A stretch of DNA of 64,000 nt from Echinicola salinicaeni (GTDB lineage: Bacteria > Bacteroidota > Bacteroidia > Cytophagales > Cyclobacteriaceae): positions 744,001 through 808,000 of the forward strand of contig NZ_JACODZ010000001.1 of the NCBI RefSeq assembly GCF_014280965.1. Reading direction: 5' to 3'. The notes under the pieces are model-generated. The model made no database searches and was not told the DNA's origin. It saw only the letters and a list, made by a program, of their open reading frames with translations. Shown here in pieces: positions 17,040 to 26,601 of the stretch (its first letter is position 1; each line of letters begins with the position of its first letter). The position numbers and the translations under genes are program-made.

Positions 17040-18129
17040 AAAGTTGATTCTAAACTTGTTCCGTTTTTTAGTCGGAGGATTATTTATCTTTTCTGGACTT
17101 ATAAAGGTAAATGACCCTGTAGGGACCTCAATTAAGCTGAAGGAGTATTTCGAGGTTTTTTCTCATGATATAGCTGCTTTCTTTAAGGTTTTTATGCCTT
17201 ATGCACTGCCAATTGCTGTTTTCTTGATAGTATTGGAAGTGGTTTTGGGAGTGATGCTGATTTTTAATTTTAAGAAAAACCTGACAATAAACTTGTTATT
17301 GCTGCTTATTGTATTCTTTACATTCCTTACGTTTTATTCCGCATATTTTAATAAAGTCACAGATTGTGGTTGTTTTGGGGATGCAATCAAATTAACTCCT
17401 TGGGAATCCTTTTATAAGGATATTGTCCTATTGGTGTTGATTGGGGTGTTGTTCTTTTTTAAGAAGGATCTTTCAGAAAGTAATGGAATGGGGGCAAGAG
17501 TAGCTGTCTTAATCAGCTTCTTAGGAGCTCTATTGATATCTATTTATGCGATCAGAAATCTGCCTATTATTGACTTTAGGGCATATAAGGAGGGCGTGAA
17601 TATTCCTGAAGCGATGCAGCCCTCAGGGGTACTGGAATACCGATATATAATGAGCAAAGATGGTGAGGAAGTGATATTGGATGAATATCCTTCGGATGAA
17701 AGTTATGAGTTTGTGGATATGCAGCTTAAGAACCCTGAGTTTTTGCCTAAGATTTCTGATTTTGCTGTTTGGAATGATGATGGGGATTTTACTGATTTGA
17801 TACTAGAGGGGAACAAAATATTGGTTTTATTCAATAGCCTTGAGAAAATCGACAGAAACAGGTTGGACAAGATTAGCCCTTTGGTTCAAGAGTTAAAGGA
17901 AGATATCGAGGTGGTAATCATTACTGCAAGCTCGGCAGAAGAGATGGAGCTTCTTATGAATGAAAAATCTTGGGATGTCCCTTATTATTATGGGGATGCT
18001 ACGGTCGTAAAAACCATGATCCGTTCAAATCCTGGCATAATGCTGATCCAAGATGGAACCATAATAAGGAAATATCATATTAAAAACACTCCTCAACCAG
18101 AGGAAGTCAAAAGTTTATTCACCCAATGA
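17032..18129 (+). CDS. DoxX-family membrane protein with C-terminal extension
   Basis: 365 residues. The N-terminal half is a four-helix DoxX/MauE-type domain (FLVGGLFIFSGLIKVNDPVG at the first helix) and contains TDCGCFGDAIKL with two cysteines, as in the Bacteroidota branch of this family. A fifth helix follows near residues 150-175. The C-terminal 180 residues look soluble, probably with a degenerate thioredoxin-like fold (LVLFNSLEKIDRN... ITASSAEEM), but no CxxC is present there. A redox or quinone-linked envelope role is plausible from MauE relatives, not shown. It overlaps its neighbours on both sides, so DUF1599, DoxX and aroK form one operon. Confidence 0.7.
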   Translation: MLKKLILNLFRFLVGGLFIFSGLIKVNDPVGTSIKLKEYFEVFSHDIAAFFKVFMPYALPIAVFLIVLEVVLGVMLIFNFKKNLTINLLLLLIVFFTFLTFYSAYFNKVTDCGCFGDAIKLTPWESFYKDIVLLVLIGVLFFFKKDLSESNGMGARVAVLISFLGALLISIYAIRNLPIIDFRAYKEGVNIPEAMQPSGVLEYRYIMSKDGEEVILDEYPSDESYEFVDMQLKNPEFLPKISDFAVWNDDGDFTDLILEGNKILVLFNSLEKIDRNRLDKISPLVQELKEDIEVVIITASSAEEMELLMNEKSWDVPYYYGDATVVKTMIRSNPGIMLIQDGTIIRKYHIKNTPQPEEVKSLFTQ

Positions 18130-18656
18130 TGGAGCATTCTAAAATTGTTTTAATAGGTATGCCAGGCTCTGGTAAGTCTACTCTAGGTAAGCTACTGGCT
18201 AAACTATTAAATTTTGATTTTTATGATCTTGATGAAGAAATTGTCAAGGCAGAAGGCATGGAAATTCCTAAAATATTTCTAACCAAGGGAGAAGGTTATT
18301 TTCGAAAATTGGAGACGAAGGTATTGAATATGCTATTGGAAATGGAGTCTTCATTTTTGCTATCAACGGGTGGAGGAGCTCCATGTTATAATGAAAATAT
18401 GGAGGTGATCAACCAAAGGGGAATTTCAGTTTATTTAGAAGTGAGTGTAAATGAACTTTTGAAGCGTTTGACTAAAAATGAAGCAGACAAACGTCCGATG
18501 TTTCAGGGATTGGATACGGCTGAAATTTCACAAAAGCTTCAGGATTTACTGACTGAGAGAGAAGAGTTTTATCAAAAAGCAAAAATAAAACTCAGCGGAG
18601 ATGATATTACCACTGAGTTTCTAATTTCGGAGTTAATGACTTATTTTAGAAATTAA
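18126..18656 (+). CDS. aroK: Shikimate kinase
   Basis: Phosphorylates shikimate in the chorismate pathway. 176 residues; Walker A GMPGSGKST at 11-19, the shikimate-binding DLDEEIVKAEG, STGGGAPCYN, and the lid arginine region KRPMFQG. The start ATGATG overlaps the preceding stop TGA. It lies away from the aro operons at 32302-38708 and so is probably not under their attenuator. The last 11 bases overlap the convergent FadL-like gene. Confidence 0.93.
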   Translation: MMEHSKIVLIGMPGSGKSTLGKLLAKLLNFDFYDLDEEIVKAEGMEIPKIFLTKGEGYFRKLETKVLNMLLEMESSFLLSTGGGAPCYNENMEVINQRGISVYLEVSVNELLKRLTKNEADKRPMFQGLDTAEISQKLQDLLTEREEFYQKAKIKLSGDDITTEFLISELMTYFRN

Positions 18657-20127
18657 AGCCTAAAGTAAGCATTCCTTTATTGCTTTTATTATCAATAGAC
18701 AGAATATCCGCTCCAGGATATGGTAAATAATAGGTGTTAAACTGGCTGTGGACAAAAGCAAAGTCAATATACATTTTAGCTAGTTTTACCCCAATCCCTC
18801 CAGTATATTGGGTTTTGGTCCTGTCAAACTCCGTGTCATTGTAAGGATCGCCATAAAATGCTGTGCCTGCTCTTAATCTCAGCATGTTAAATCTGTATTC
18901 ACCTCCAATTCTGTAATTCAAAACATTTCCAGCGGAATCGTCAATTTCATTATTGGCACCGTCTAATCTATAATCAGGAGATGAAAGATGCATGGAGCCA
19001 TAATTCAGATAATCAATATCAGCTGTAATAAAACCATTCTTATTGATAAAGAAGGCTGCTCCAGCACTCAATTTGGAAGGAGTTCTTAGGTTAATGGCCG
19101 AGTAATAGATGTCACTTTGTGCAAACTGTTCGTCTTCTTGGAATCCATCTAAATCATAAAAGATGGCGTTGATATCAGCGTCAAAGTCTTCATCATACCT
19201 ATACCAAGTCGGAGAGCTATAGGAGAGTCCAAAATTGATTTGATCAATAGGTTTGTATATTAAGCCAGCATTTAAATTAATCCCTGTACCATTATGGTAT
19301 AGATTTTCTCTCATGGAGTAGTATAAAGAAGTATTATCATTATTGTCGATAAATTCTTCATTATAGGTCTTGAATGAAGAGAAATTGAATGAAGTTACTC
19401 CAATGGAGCCACCAATGAAAAGCTTGTTTTTGTAATTGGTGCCGTAAGCGAAGGTTATTTGGCTTAAACTGCCCTCATTTTCAATGATTTCATCCTGGAA
19501 AGGGTAGATTGGGTCTACAAAATCATCGGGCTCATAAGTGTAGTCGGATCGGTAAAAGCTATTGCCACTTTGACCAATAATACCAACATCCAGCGGTAAG
19601 CCTAAAGGGTCTCCTACTGGTGGAGCACCGAATTGGTTGTAATCATCCACGTAATAATCTAAAAGTGAATTTAAACCTTGGATATTGGAGAAATAGCCAT
19701 AGGTATTATTGAAATTACTGATCCTGTTGATACTGATACCAAAGGAATGTCCTCTCCAGCTATCACGGTTTAATGGATCTTTTGTAGTGCTAAGTACGAT
19801 GCTTACATTGGGAAGGGCAAAATTCCCCGTATTATCAGATTGTTTTTGGTCTATGAAATTGGAATTGGATTGCCAATTCTCATAAGAAGGGGTGAAGCTA
19901 AATTCGGATTTTCTAAAGAAACCTAAACCGGCTGGGTTGCCGGAAATATTAGAAACATCACCACCAAGGGCAAACTGGCTGCCACCAATCCCCATAATTC
20001 TTGCTGATCCTGTCGCATTATAGTAACTATATCGCAAGGCATCATCAAAGGTTTGGGCTTTTGATAGAGTGATGGACAAAACGCCTAATAGGGCAGTGCC
20101 TAAAATTCTTTTAATACTAAATCTCAT
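18646..20127 (-). CDS. Outer-membrane transport protein, OmpP1/FadL-like
   Basis: From ATG at 20127 (493 residues) the N-terminus MRFSIKRILGTALLGVLSI gives a signal peptide cleaved near SKAQ-TF. The mature start DALRYSYYNATGSARIMGIGGSQFALGGD and NPAGLGFFRKSEFSF are typical of FadL/TodX/PorV-related beta-barrels of Bacteroidota, followed by many alternating amphipathic strands. The last residue is Phe (LGFNF), as expected for BAM-inserted barrels. Substrate unknown; long-chain hydrocarbons or fatty acids for FadL proper. An upstream in-frame ATG at 20151 would add eight residues. Confidence 0.75.
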   Translation of the reverse strand: MRFSIKRILGTALLGVLSITLSKAQTFDDALRYSYYNATGSARIMGIGGSQFALGGDVSNISGNPAGLGFFRKSEFSFTPSYENWQSNSNFIDQKQSDNTGNFALPNVSIVLSTTKDPLNRDSWRGHSFGISINRISNFNNTYGYFSNIQGLNSLLDYYVDDYNQFGAPPVGDPLGLPLDVGIIGQSGNSFYRSDYTYEPDDFVDPIYPFQDEIIENEGSLSQITFAYGTNYKNKLFIGGSIGVTSFNFSSFKTYNEEFIDNNDNTSLYYSMRENLYHNGTGINLNAGLIYKPIDQINFGLSYSSPTWYRYDEDFDADINAIFYDLDGFQEDEQFAQSDIYYSAINLRTPSKLSAGAAFFINKNGFITADIDYLNYGSMHLSSPDYRLDGANNEIDDSAGNVLNYRIGGEYRFNMLRLRAGTAFYGDPYNDTEFDRTKTQYTGGIGVKLAKMYIDFAFVHSQFNTYYLPYPGADILSIDNKSNKGMLTLGFNF

Positions 20128-20239
20128 AAATTTTTCAAATACAAATCCCATTGGCTAATTAAAAAGCCATTAAGTTTTTATTGTCTGAATACTTGAATAT
20201 TTAACGAAAGGGATAGGAAAAGTGGTAAAAAAAGGGGGA

Positions 20240-21532
20240 TTAATTTCCCCCTCTTCTTGAACCTCCTGAGCTTCTGCTCACGCTTCCTGAGCTCCTGGAA
20301 GATGATGAGCTGCTTCTTGAAGGTGTATAGCTACTAGAACTTCTAGTTCGAGTAGGTGTTGAATATGAACTTCTAGATCTACTAGGGGTACTACTTCTGT
20401 TATAAGAAGGTGAAGAACTCCTGTTATATGAAGGAGAGGAACTTCTAGTTCTGCTGCTAGGAGTAGAATAAGAAGATCTTGATCTACTAGAAGGAGCTAC
20501 GGAACGATTTGTAGTGCTTCTACGTGGACTATAAGCACTTCTATTGCTTTCGCTACTGCTTGGACGTGTCATCACAGCAGAGTTGGCGGTCCTTCTGCTT
20601 GGGTTGGCAGAGGTAATTCTACTTCTACCATTGGTATAATCGTTTTGAGATCTGTTGAAATCCGTCGCAGCTCTTCTGCTACTTGCATCTACTCTATTCA
20701 CAACGTTTCTTCTTGCATCAGTTCTAGATGCAGCAGGAGATATAGCTCTTCGAGTGTTGGATGTGGTAACGGAACCACCTCTACGGCTACTTGCGGCTCT
20801 TACAATTCTTCTGCTTTCATTTGAATAGATATTGTTGATGATAACAGGTCTGCCATAATAACCGCCATAATATCCACCACCATAGGCATAACTTGGTCCC
20901 CAGAAAGGATCATAGAATGGACTGTAAAATGGTCTGTATCCCCAAGGCCTTCCAAAACCATAGCCGAATCCAAAACCAAAGGAAAGGTTGAACCCAGGTC
21001 TGAAACCAAAGCCAGGTCCCCAAAATGGATCATAGAATCCTCCGAAACCCATACTAGGATAAAGACCAAATGGGCCACCGTAGAAACCTAACGAGCTGTA
21101 CATCCATGGATTAGAGTTCCATGAACTGGTAGATCCTTTCGGATTACTATAGCCATAAAAATTATTGTAAACATTGACATTACCATCACCACTTCCACTG
21201 GTGTTGTTTTCAGCAGGAGCGTCGTCAAAATAAACTATATCATCTGTTACAGTATCATCTTGAACTTGATATTTTGCAATGTATTCAGGATTGACATTTT
21301 TAGTAGAAAAACTTTCCTGAGCATATTGGTTTGAATCGTCCACCTCAGCATATTTGCTGAAATTATTAGGTGTATTGTTGGAGACTGCATTTGCTGTTAC
21401 AACTGCATCGTCTGAAGCCATGAAATACATGTCATCTGATTCTCCATTCATAGCAGTATAACTGCTGCTACATCCAACCATTCCTATAGCGGCAATGAAA
21501 CCAAGGTATCGATATGCGAAAATTTTGTTCAT
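20240..21532 (-). CDS. Lipoprotein with aromatic/glycine-rich core and Ser/Arg-rich repetitive tail
   Basis: 430 residues. A lipoprotein signal (lipobox MVGC, Cys21) is followed by an acidic, polar stretch to about residue 130. Residues about 140-235 are very rich in Gly, Phe, Tyr, Pro and Trp (for example FGFGFGYGFGRPWGYRP). From about 240 to the end it is a basic, serine/arginine-rich low-complexity region with recurring SSPSYNRS and SRSRSSYSTP units, ending SGGSRRGGN. No enzyme domain is visible. The composition suggests a disordered surface or matrix component; a cell-surface or polymer-binding role is speculation. Flanked by a FadL-like porin and divergent proS. Confidence 0.7.
   Translation of the reverse strand: MNKIFAYRYLGFIAAIGMVGCSSSYTAMNGESDDMYFMASDDAVVTANAVSNNTPNNFSKYAEVDDSNQYAQESFSTKNVNPEYIAKYQVQDDTVTDDIVYFDDAPAENNTSGSGDGNVNVYNNFYGYSNPKGSTSSWNSNPWMYSSLGFYGGPFGLYPSMGFGGFYDPFWGPGFGFRPGFNLSFGFGFGYGFGRPWGYRPFYSPFYDPFWGPSYAYGGGYYGGYYGRPVIINNIYSNESRRIVRAASSRRGGSVTTSNTRRAISPAASRTDARRNVVNRVDASSRRAATDFNRSQNDYTNGRSRITSANPSRRTANSAVMTRPSSSESNRSAYSPRRSTTNRSVAPSSRSRSSYSTPSSRTRSSSPSYNRSSSPSYNRSSTPSRSRSSYSTPTRTRSSSSYTPSRSSSSSSRSSGSVSRSSGGSRRGGN
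20397..20444 (-). repeat. 24-bp tandem repeat in the lipoprotein gene
   Basis: Two direct copies of a 24-base unit (20397-20420 and 20421-20444, beginning CTGTTATA on the plus strand) differ at only a few positions and encode two adjacent SPSYNRS(S) units. This suggests recent slippage expansion of the low-complexity tail. Confidence 0.75.
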
Positions 21533-21600
21533 AATAGTTTAGTTTACAACACTCAACACTATATACGTGCTCATCGGAAGATGGTTATAATTTTTTAATT

Positions 21601-21608
21601 TATATTTG
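21601..21608 (+). promoter_or_regulatory. Possible proS promoter, -7 element TATATTTG
   Basis: Exact match to TAnnTTTG, 57 bases before the proS ATG. No clear -33 TTG at the expected distance. Confidence 0.35.
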
Positions 21609-21664
21609 CTTCCCAAAATAGGAACTAAAGTTAAAGAGTTTTTTCAAAACAACAAATAATACAA

Positions 21665-23146
21665 ATGAGCAAAGGTCTGCCAAAAAGAAGTGAGGATTAC
21701 TCCCTGTGGTACAATGAACTAGTGAAAAGAGCTGATTTGGCGGAGAACTCCGCTGTGAGAGGTTGTATGGTCATTAAGCCCTATGGTTATTCGATCTGGG
21801 AAAAAATGCAACAGCAACTTGACCAGATGTTTAAGGATACTGGCCATAGCAATGCTTATTTTCCGCTCTTTATTCCTAAGTCATACTTATCCAAGGAGGC
21901 TAGTCATGTGGAAGGATTTGCCAAGGAATGTGCTGTAGTTACCCATTATAGGCTAAAGAATTCGGAGGACAATAAAAGTGTCATAGTAGATCCGGAGGCT
22001 AAGTTGGAGGAAGAGCTTATTGTTCGTCCTACATCTGAGACGGTGATCTGGAGTACTTATAAAAACTGGATACAGTCTTACAGAGATTTGCCTTTGAAGG
22101 TAAACCAATGGGCCAATGTGGTGAGATGGGAGATGAGGACTAGATTGTTTCTAAGAACTGCAGAGTTTTTATGGCAGGAGGGACATACAGCTCATGCTAC
22201 CCGTGAAGAGGCCATTGAGGAAACTGAGCAAATGATGAATGTTTATGCCCAGTTTGCTGAAGAGTATATGGGAGTGCCTGTGGTCAAAGGACTAAAAACA
22301 GAAAATGAGCGATTTGCAGGTGCAGAGGAAACCTATTGTATTGAAGCGATGATGCAGGATGGTAAAGCCTTGCAAGCAGGGACGTCTCATTTCCTCGGCC
22401 AGAATTTTGCCAAAGCCTTTGATGTGAAATTTGCCACCAAGGAAGGGGGGCTTGAGCATGTCTGGGGAACTTCTTGGGGGGTTAGTACGCGTCTAATGGG
22501 CGCTTTGATTATGGCCCATTCAGATGATAAAGGGCTTGTTTTGCCTCCAAAATTGGCTCCGATCCAAGTCGTAATTGTTCCAATATTCAGAAGTGAGGAG
22601 GAATTACAGGCTATCGAAGAAAAGGCTCATGAAATCATGGATAAATTGAAGCCACTGGGGATATCAGTGAAGTTTGATCATAGAGATACCCATAAGCCAG
22701 GCTGGAAGTTTGCAGAGTATGAATTGAAAGGTGTGCCATTGAGAATAGCTATGGGGCCTAGAGACCTGGCCAATAACACTATTGAAGTGGCAAGAAGGGA
22801 TACCCTGACCAAAGAAATGATCAATTTAGGTGAAGTGGAGATCGAAAAGTTATTGGTGGAATTATTGGATGATATCCAGGCTAATATTTATCAAAAGGCC
22901 CTAGATTTCCGCGAAGAAAAAACTACCAAAGTAGATACTTGGGAGGAATTCCAAGCAGTGTTGGAAGAAAAGGGAGGATTTATTTCTGCCCACTGGGATG
23001 GTAGTTCTGAGACGGAAGATAAGATCAAGGAGCTGACAAAAGCTACGATCAGGTGTATTCCATTGGATCAGGTGGAGGAAGAAGGAAAGTGTGTGCTCAC
23101 AGGAGAGCCGTCAAAGGGTAGGGTGCTTTTTGCGAAGGCCTATTAA
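21665..23146 (+). CDS. proS: Prolyl-tRNA synthetase (archaeal/eukaryotic-type, ProS type 3)
   Basis: 493 residues charging tRNA-Pro. The short form without the bacterial editing insertion is recognised by the start [47 protein letters not shown] (class II motif 2 area), [14 protein letters not shown], and [17 protein letters not shown]. The C-terminal anticodon-binding domain (from about 290) and a zinc-binding-like tail ending RVLFAKAY follow. Single-gene unit, divergent from the Ser/Arg-rich lipoprotein and ended by a long-loop hairpin. Confidence 0.96.
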   Translation: MSKGLPKRSEDYSLWYNELVKRADLAENSAVRGCMVIKPYGYSIWEKMQQQLDQMFKDTGHSNAYFPLFIPKSYLSKEASHVEGFAKECAVVTHYRLKNSEDNKSVIVDPEAKLEEELIVRPTSETVIWSTYKNWIQSYRDLPLKVNQWANVVRWEMRTRLFLRTAEFLWQEGHTAHATREEAIEETEQMMNVYAQFAEEYMGVPVVKGLKTENERFAGAEETYCIEAMMQDGKALQAGTSHFLGQNFAKAFDVKFATKEGGLEHVWGTSWGVSTRLMGALIMAHSDDKGLVLPPKLAPIQVVIVPIFRSEEELQAIEEKAHEIMDKLKPLGISVKFDHRDTHKPGWKFAEYELKGVPLRIAMGPRDLANNTIEVARRDTLTKEMINLGEVEIEKLLVELLDDIQANIYQKALDFREEKTTKVDTWEEFQAVLEEKGGFISAHWDGSSETEDKIKELTKATIRCIPLDQVEEEGKCVLTGEPSKGRVLFAKAY

Positions 23147-23167
23147 ATACTGCTTTCAGAAATAAAG

Positions 23168-23233
23168 CTGCCTCAGAAAGTTCTTCAGGATGCCAATTTT
23201 GACTGATGGATGATTTGAGGCAGTTTTGTTTTT
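23168..23233 (+). terminator. Terminator-like hairpin after proS
   Basis: CTGCCTCA (23168-23175) pairs perfectly with TGAGGCAG (23216-23223), followed by TTTTGTTTTTT. The 40-base loop is long, so efficiency is uncertain. Confidence 0.5.
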
Positions 23234-23335
23234 TAGGGATTTGATAAAATGATTTCGGACAGTTGTCAAACTTTTATTTTCATTTTATAATCCCAAAAAA
23301 TCTCTCTATTTTCAACAAATCATTGTGGAATTTTT

Positions 23336-23797
23336 ATGACTTTGGTAATTATTATTAGCCTTCTTTTGATAGGATTAGCATTGGTCCTAGTAGAAGTGAT
23401 TTTTGTTCCTGGAACAACCCTGGTGGGTGTTTTGGGATTCTTGTTTAGTGGATTAGGTATTTTCTTTACTTTTCAAAATTATGACTCGCAAACTGCATTA
23501 ATTGTATTGGGGCTTACCATATTGGCTAATGTAGTGGTGGTGTTTTATGGCTTCAAATCTGGTGTTTGGAAACGATTTTCTTTAAAAGATACCATTTCAA
23601 GTAGAACCTATGATGATCGATTGGAGGGCTTACAGGTGGGACAAAAGGGAAAGACCATCTCTGATATCAAGCCTTATGGAAAGGCTGAATTTGGAGATAA
23701 GATATATGAAGTCAAATCAAATGTGGGCTTTATCTCTGCCGGTGCAGAGGTGGAAATTCACCAACTTGAAAACAACAGAATTATTATAAAACAATAA
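23336..23797 (+). CDS. NfeD-family membrane protein
   Basis: 153 residues: three membrane helices in the first 85 residues (first one MTLVIIISLLLIGLALVLVE) and a C-terminal OB-fold domain from about 90 (GLQVGQKGKTISDIKPYGKAEFGDKIYEV). This is the short NfeD form without the serine protease part. NfeD proteins pair with flotillins, and floA follows after 3 bases, so they are translationally linked. The likely role is in organising membrane microdomains together with FloA; this is family knowledge, not shown here. Confidence 0.88.
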   Translation: MTLVIIISLLLIGLALVLVEVIFVPGTTLVGVLGFLFSGLGIFFTFQNYDSQTALIVLGLTILANVVVVFYGFKSGVWKRFSLKDTISSRTYDDRLEGLQVGQKGKTISDIKPYGKAEFGDKIYEVKSNVGFISAGAEVEIHQLENNRIIIKQ

Positions 23798-23800
23798 ACT

Positions 23801-24808
23801 ATGGAATTTTCTAATTCAGTACTTATTTTAATAGCAGCCTTTGGAGGGCTGATATTACTGTTTATTTTTCTTTATTTCGTCCCTGTTAATCTTTGGATCA
23901 CGGCGATTTTTGCCAACGTAAAGGTTGGCATTGGCGAATTGATCGGAATGCGGATTCGTAAGGTGCCGCCAAGTATTATCGTTAATTCTCTGATTACAGC
24001 TACCAAAGCAGGTCTTGCCTTGACTACGAATGAATTGGAGACCCATTATTTGGCTGGAGGGAATGTGCCAAATGTGATCCGAGCATTAATATCTGCGGAT
24101 AAGGCTAATATTAACCTTTCATTTAAGCAGGCTACAGCAATAGACCTTGCTGGTAGGGATGTGTTTGAGGCGGTTCAAATTTCAGTAAACCCAAAAGTGA
24201 TTAACACTCCAAGTGTGGCAGCTGTTGCGGCTGATGGGATTCAGTTGATTGCCAAAGCAAGGGTGACCGTTAGGGCAAATATTGCTCAGCTAGTAGGTGG
24301 TTCTGGAGAGGATACTATTCTAGCAAGGGTAGGAGAGGGAATTGTTACCTCTATAGGTTCTGCCAAGACCCATAAGAGTGTGCTTGAAAATCCAGATAAA
24401 ATTTCAAAGTTAGTACTGGAAAGAGGCTTGGATGCAGGGACTGCTTTTGAAATCCTTTCCATTGATATTGCTGATATAGATGTAGGGACTAATATTGGTG
24501 CGAAGTTACAAATTGATCAAGCTTCAGCAGACCTTAAGGTGGCAGAGGCCAAGGCAGAGGAAAGAAGGGCGATGGCCGTAGCCCTTGAACAGGAAATGAA
24601 AGCCCGTAATGTAGAGATGAGAGCCAAAGTAGTAGAGGCGGAAGCAGAAGTGCCAAAGGCCATTTCTGAAGCTTTTAGAAGTGGAAATCTTGGGATAATG
24701 GATTATTATAAGATGGAGAATATCAAGTCAGATACAGATATGAGGGATTCCATTGCAAAACCTGAGGAAGGAAAGAAAGGAGATAATAAATCTAAAGGAG
24801 AAAAATAA
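23801..24808 (+). CDS. floA: Flotillin-like protein FloA
   Basis: 335 residues. An N-terminal hydrophobic hairpin (about 5-30) anchors it in the membrane; then comes the SPFH/FloA core with [41 protein letters not shown] and [22 protein letters not shown] long coiled coil rich in Ala, Glu and Lys (about 245-300) follows, and a charged tail. The sequence is very close to the B. subtilis YqfA/FloA family. Co-transcribed with nfeD and closed by a strong bidirectional terminator. Confidence 0.95.
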   Translation: MEFSNSVLILIAAFGGLILLFIFLYFVPVNLWITAIFANVKVGIGELIGMRIRKVPPSIIVNSLITATKAGLALTTNELETHYLAGGNVPNVIRALISADKANINLSFKQATAIDLAGRDVFEAVQISVNPKVINTPSVAAVAADGIQLIAKARVTVRANIAQLVGGSGEDTILARVGEGIVTSIGSAKTHKSVLENPDKISKLVLERGLDAGTAFEILSIDIADIDVGTNIGAKLQIDQASADLKVAEAKAEERRAMAVALEQEMKARNVEMRAKVVEAEAEVPKAISEAFRSGNLGIMDYYKMENIKSDTDMRDSIAKPEEGKKGDNKSKGEK

Positions 24809-24835
24809 TTCCATAAATCGTACTTGAATGATAGT

Positions 24836-24869
24836 AAAAAGGCGCTGAAATCAATTTCAGCGCCTTTTT
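24836..24869. terminator. Strong bidirectional terminator between floA and the WG-repeat gene
   Basis: A 15-bp perfect stem: five A plus GGCGCTGAAA (24836-24850) pairs with TTTCAGCGCC plus five T (24855-24869), loop TCAA. The symmetric A/T tracts make it functional on both strands, fitting the convergent genes. Confidence 0.9.
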
Positions 24870-24878
24870 AATTATGTG

Positions 24879-26444
24879 TTATTTATTCCTTTTTTTCTTT
24901 TTTTTGCCATTAGTGTCCTCAATAACCGGTGGGATATATATGTCCTCAGCTAATATTTTATTAGTCGCATTGTCGACTAATATAGATTGATAGTAAATTG
25001 GTAAGGCCAATTCTCCGTCTTCTTTTAAGATTCCAAATTTTTTATTTCTTTCTACTATAATTCTGTCGTAGCCATCCCTTCTGATAGATTGGAAAGATGG
25101 AGTGCTAATTTCATTGCCAAGTGGGTCTATTATTCCAAATAGATTGTCGTCTTCTGTGATATAGTAATGGTCATCGGAAAGCGAGATAGTATTATAATAG
25201 TCCTGAAGGAGTATCTTTCCTGTTTTGTCAATTAAATTGGATTTTCCATTTTTCTTTACAATGGCCAAGCCTCTTTTAAATTCGCCAACTTGGTCATATT
25301 GATAAGGGATGACAAGTTCTCCAGTACGGTTAATAAATCCCCATTGGTCGCCAGTTTTTATTCCAGCTAAGCCTTCGGAAAATTTGTTGATTTCATCAAA
25401 CTGAAAAGGGATGACCAAATTCCCACTCCTGTTTACAAAACCAAATTTTTGCTCTTTTACAGCCCCAAATAGGTCTTCATTGGCAGGGTAGATGGCAGTA
25501 ACTCCCTCCATCGGAACCACTCTCCAAACACCTTTTTGGTCCAGCAGTCCCACTTTTCCATTTTTGAAGTAGACATTGTAGTGCTCTTGATCTTTACGGA
25601 CAACTTCCTTCATGCCTACTATATCCAATAGGATGCCGTCTTTTTTCATGACCCTTCTTAGCTTCCCATGAATATATTCCAATATCACATCATCTTCCAA
25701 GCTGATTTTGTGGTAGCTGCTGTATCGAATATCTGCATCATCTTCCAGGGCCTTTATGAGCATGTATTGGTTTTCATTATAACCATAAAAATATTCTCCT
25801 TCTATGTGGTTTAGGCTATCGAGAATTGGCTCAAGGATATATTCCCCCTTTCGGTTGATCATACCGAAACCACTTGGTTCATGTGATATGATTGTTCCAT
25901 TGGATACAGAAGTTAGATTTTGGTATACTTGCTGTGGATTGGGGGACAGAGGAAGTAAGTAACCTGAAGGGATTTGAGCTATTACCTGTCCATTTTGCGC
26001 TATAAAGGCTTCTTGAAAGTTGCCCAAGGTCTGGAAGGTTTGACTGCCAATATCATAATGGAAATAAACATTGCCTTTGTTGGCTAATAATTGGTTATAG
26101 TGCAAGTCAATATGGTCATATTCTGGTTTGAGGATTTGTTCCCCATATTCATGATAGGCACCAAACTTTCCTTCGTTGGTAACTATAATCCAAGGGGAGA
26201 GGTATTGATAGATTTCAGCACCTTCTAGTTCAATGAAAGGTTCATAGCTGTAATTTAGAAGTTTTAATTTTTTGTCTTTATCGCTTACCCTGATGGATTC
26301 ACTCAAGAGGAAAATATGGTCATTGTTAATCTTCTGAACCATATTGTATTGCTGATCATATACTTCGTAAATCTGGGATTGACAAAGATTGATACTCATT
26401 AAAAACATTGAAATGACCAAGGCCCATTTCCCGAAAATGTTCAT
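24879..26444 (-). CDS. Exported WG-repeat protein
   Basis: 521 residues. A signal peptide (ALVISMFLMSINLCQSQ) is followed by many beta repeats of the WG type: GKFGAYHEYGEQILKPEYDH, FGMINRKGEYILEPILD, QKFGFVNRSGNLVIPFQFDE, DQWGFINRTGELVIPYQYDQ, and NLFGIIDPLGNEI. The tail is strongly basic (KKKKKRNK). WG-repeat proteins are common and abundant in Bacteroidota; they probably form propeller-like or solenoid folds, and a binding role is assumed. Isolated gene; the upstream region holds an 8-bp palindrome at 26468-26488. Confidence 0.85.
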   Translation of the reverse strand: MNIFGKWALVISMFLMSINLCQSQIYEVYDQQYNMVQKINNDHIFLLSESIRVSDKDKKLKLLNYSYEPFIELEGAEIYQYLSPWIIVTNEGKFGAYHEYGEQILKPEYDHIDLHYNQLLANKGNVYFHYDIGSQTFQTLGNFQEAFIAQNGQVIAQIPSGYLLPLSPNPQQVYQNLTSVSNGTIISHEPSGFGMINRKGEYILEPILDSLNHIEGEYFYGYNENQYMLIKALEDDADIRYSSYHKISLEDDVILEYIHGKLRRVMKKDGILLDIVGMKEVVRKDQEHYNVYFKNGKVGLLDQKGVWRVVPMEGVTAIYPANEDLFGAVKEQKFGFVNRSGNLVIPFQFDEINKFSEGLAGIKTGDQWGFINRTGELVIPYQYDQVGEFKRGLAIVKKNGKSNLIDKTGKILLQDYYNTISLSDDHYYITEDDNLFGIIDPLGNEISTPSFQSIRRDGYDRIIVERNKKFGILKEDGELALPIYYQSILVDNATNKILAEDIYIPPVIEDTNGKKKKKRNK

Positions 26445-26467
26445 AGATACTTGCTTGTTAATATAGA

Positions 26468-26488
26468 ATTCCTAAAAGTATTAGGAAT
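26468..26488. promoter_or_regulatory. Palindrome upstream of the WG-repeat gene
   Basis: ATTCCTAA (26468-26475) and TTAGGAAT (26481-26488) form an 8-bp perfect inverted repeat 24 bases before the WG-repeat start codon. On the minus strand the spacer region reads TACTTTTA, one base from a -7 element, so an operator at the promoter is possible. No regulator is identified. Confidence 0.35.
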
Positions 26489-26601
26489 GTGTGTATTTTC
26501 AAAAAATGTTTATTTGTGTGGTAAAAAAATCATGAAATAGGTGAATACGCTGGAGGTATTTTTAACCTTTTCAAAGGGAATTAATGCAACTGAGGAAGTG
26601 T

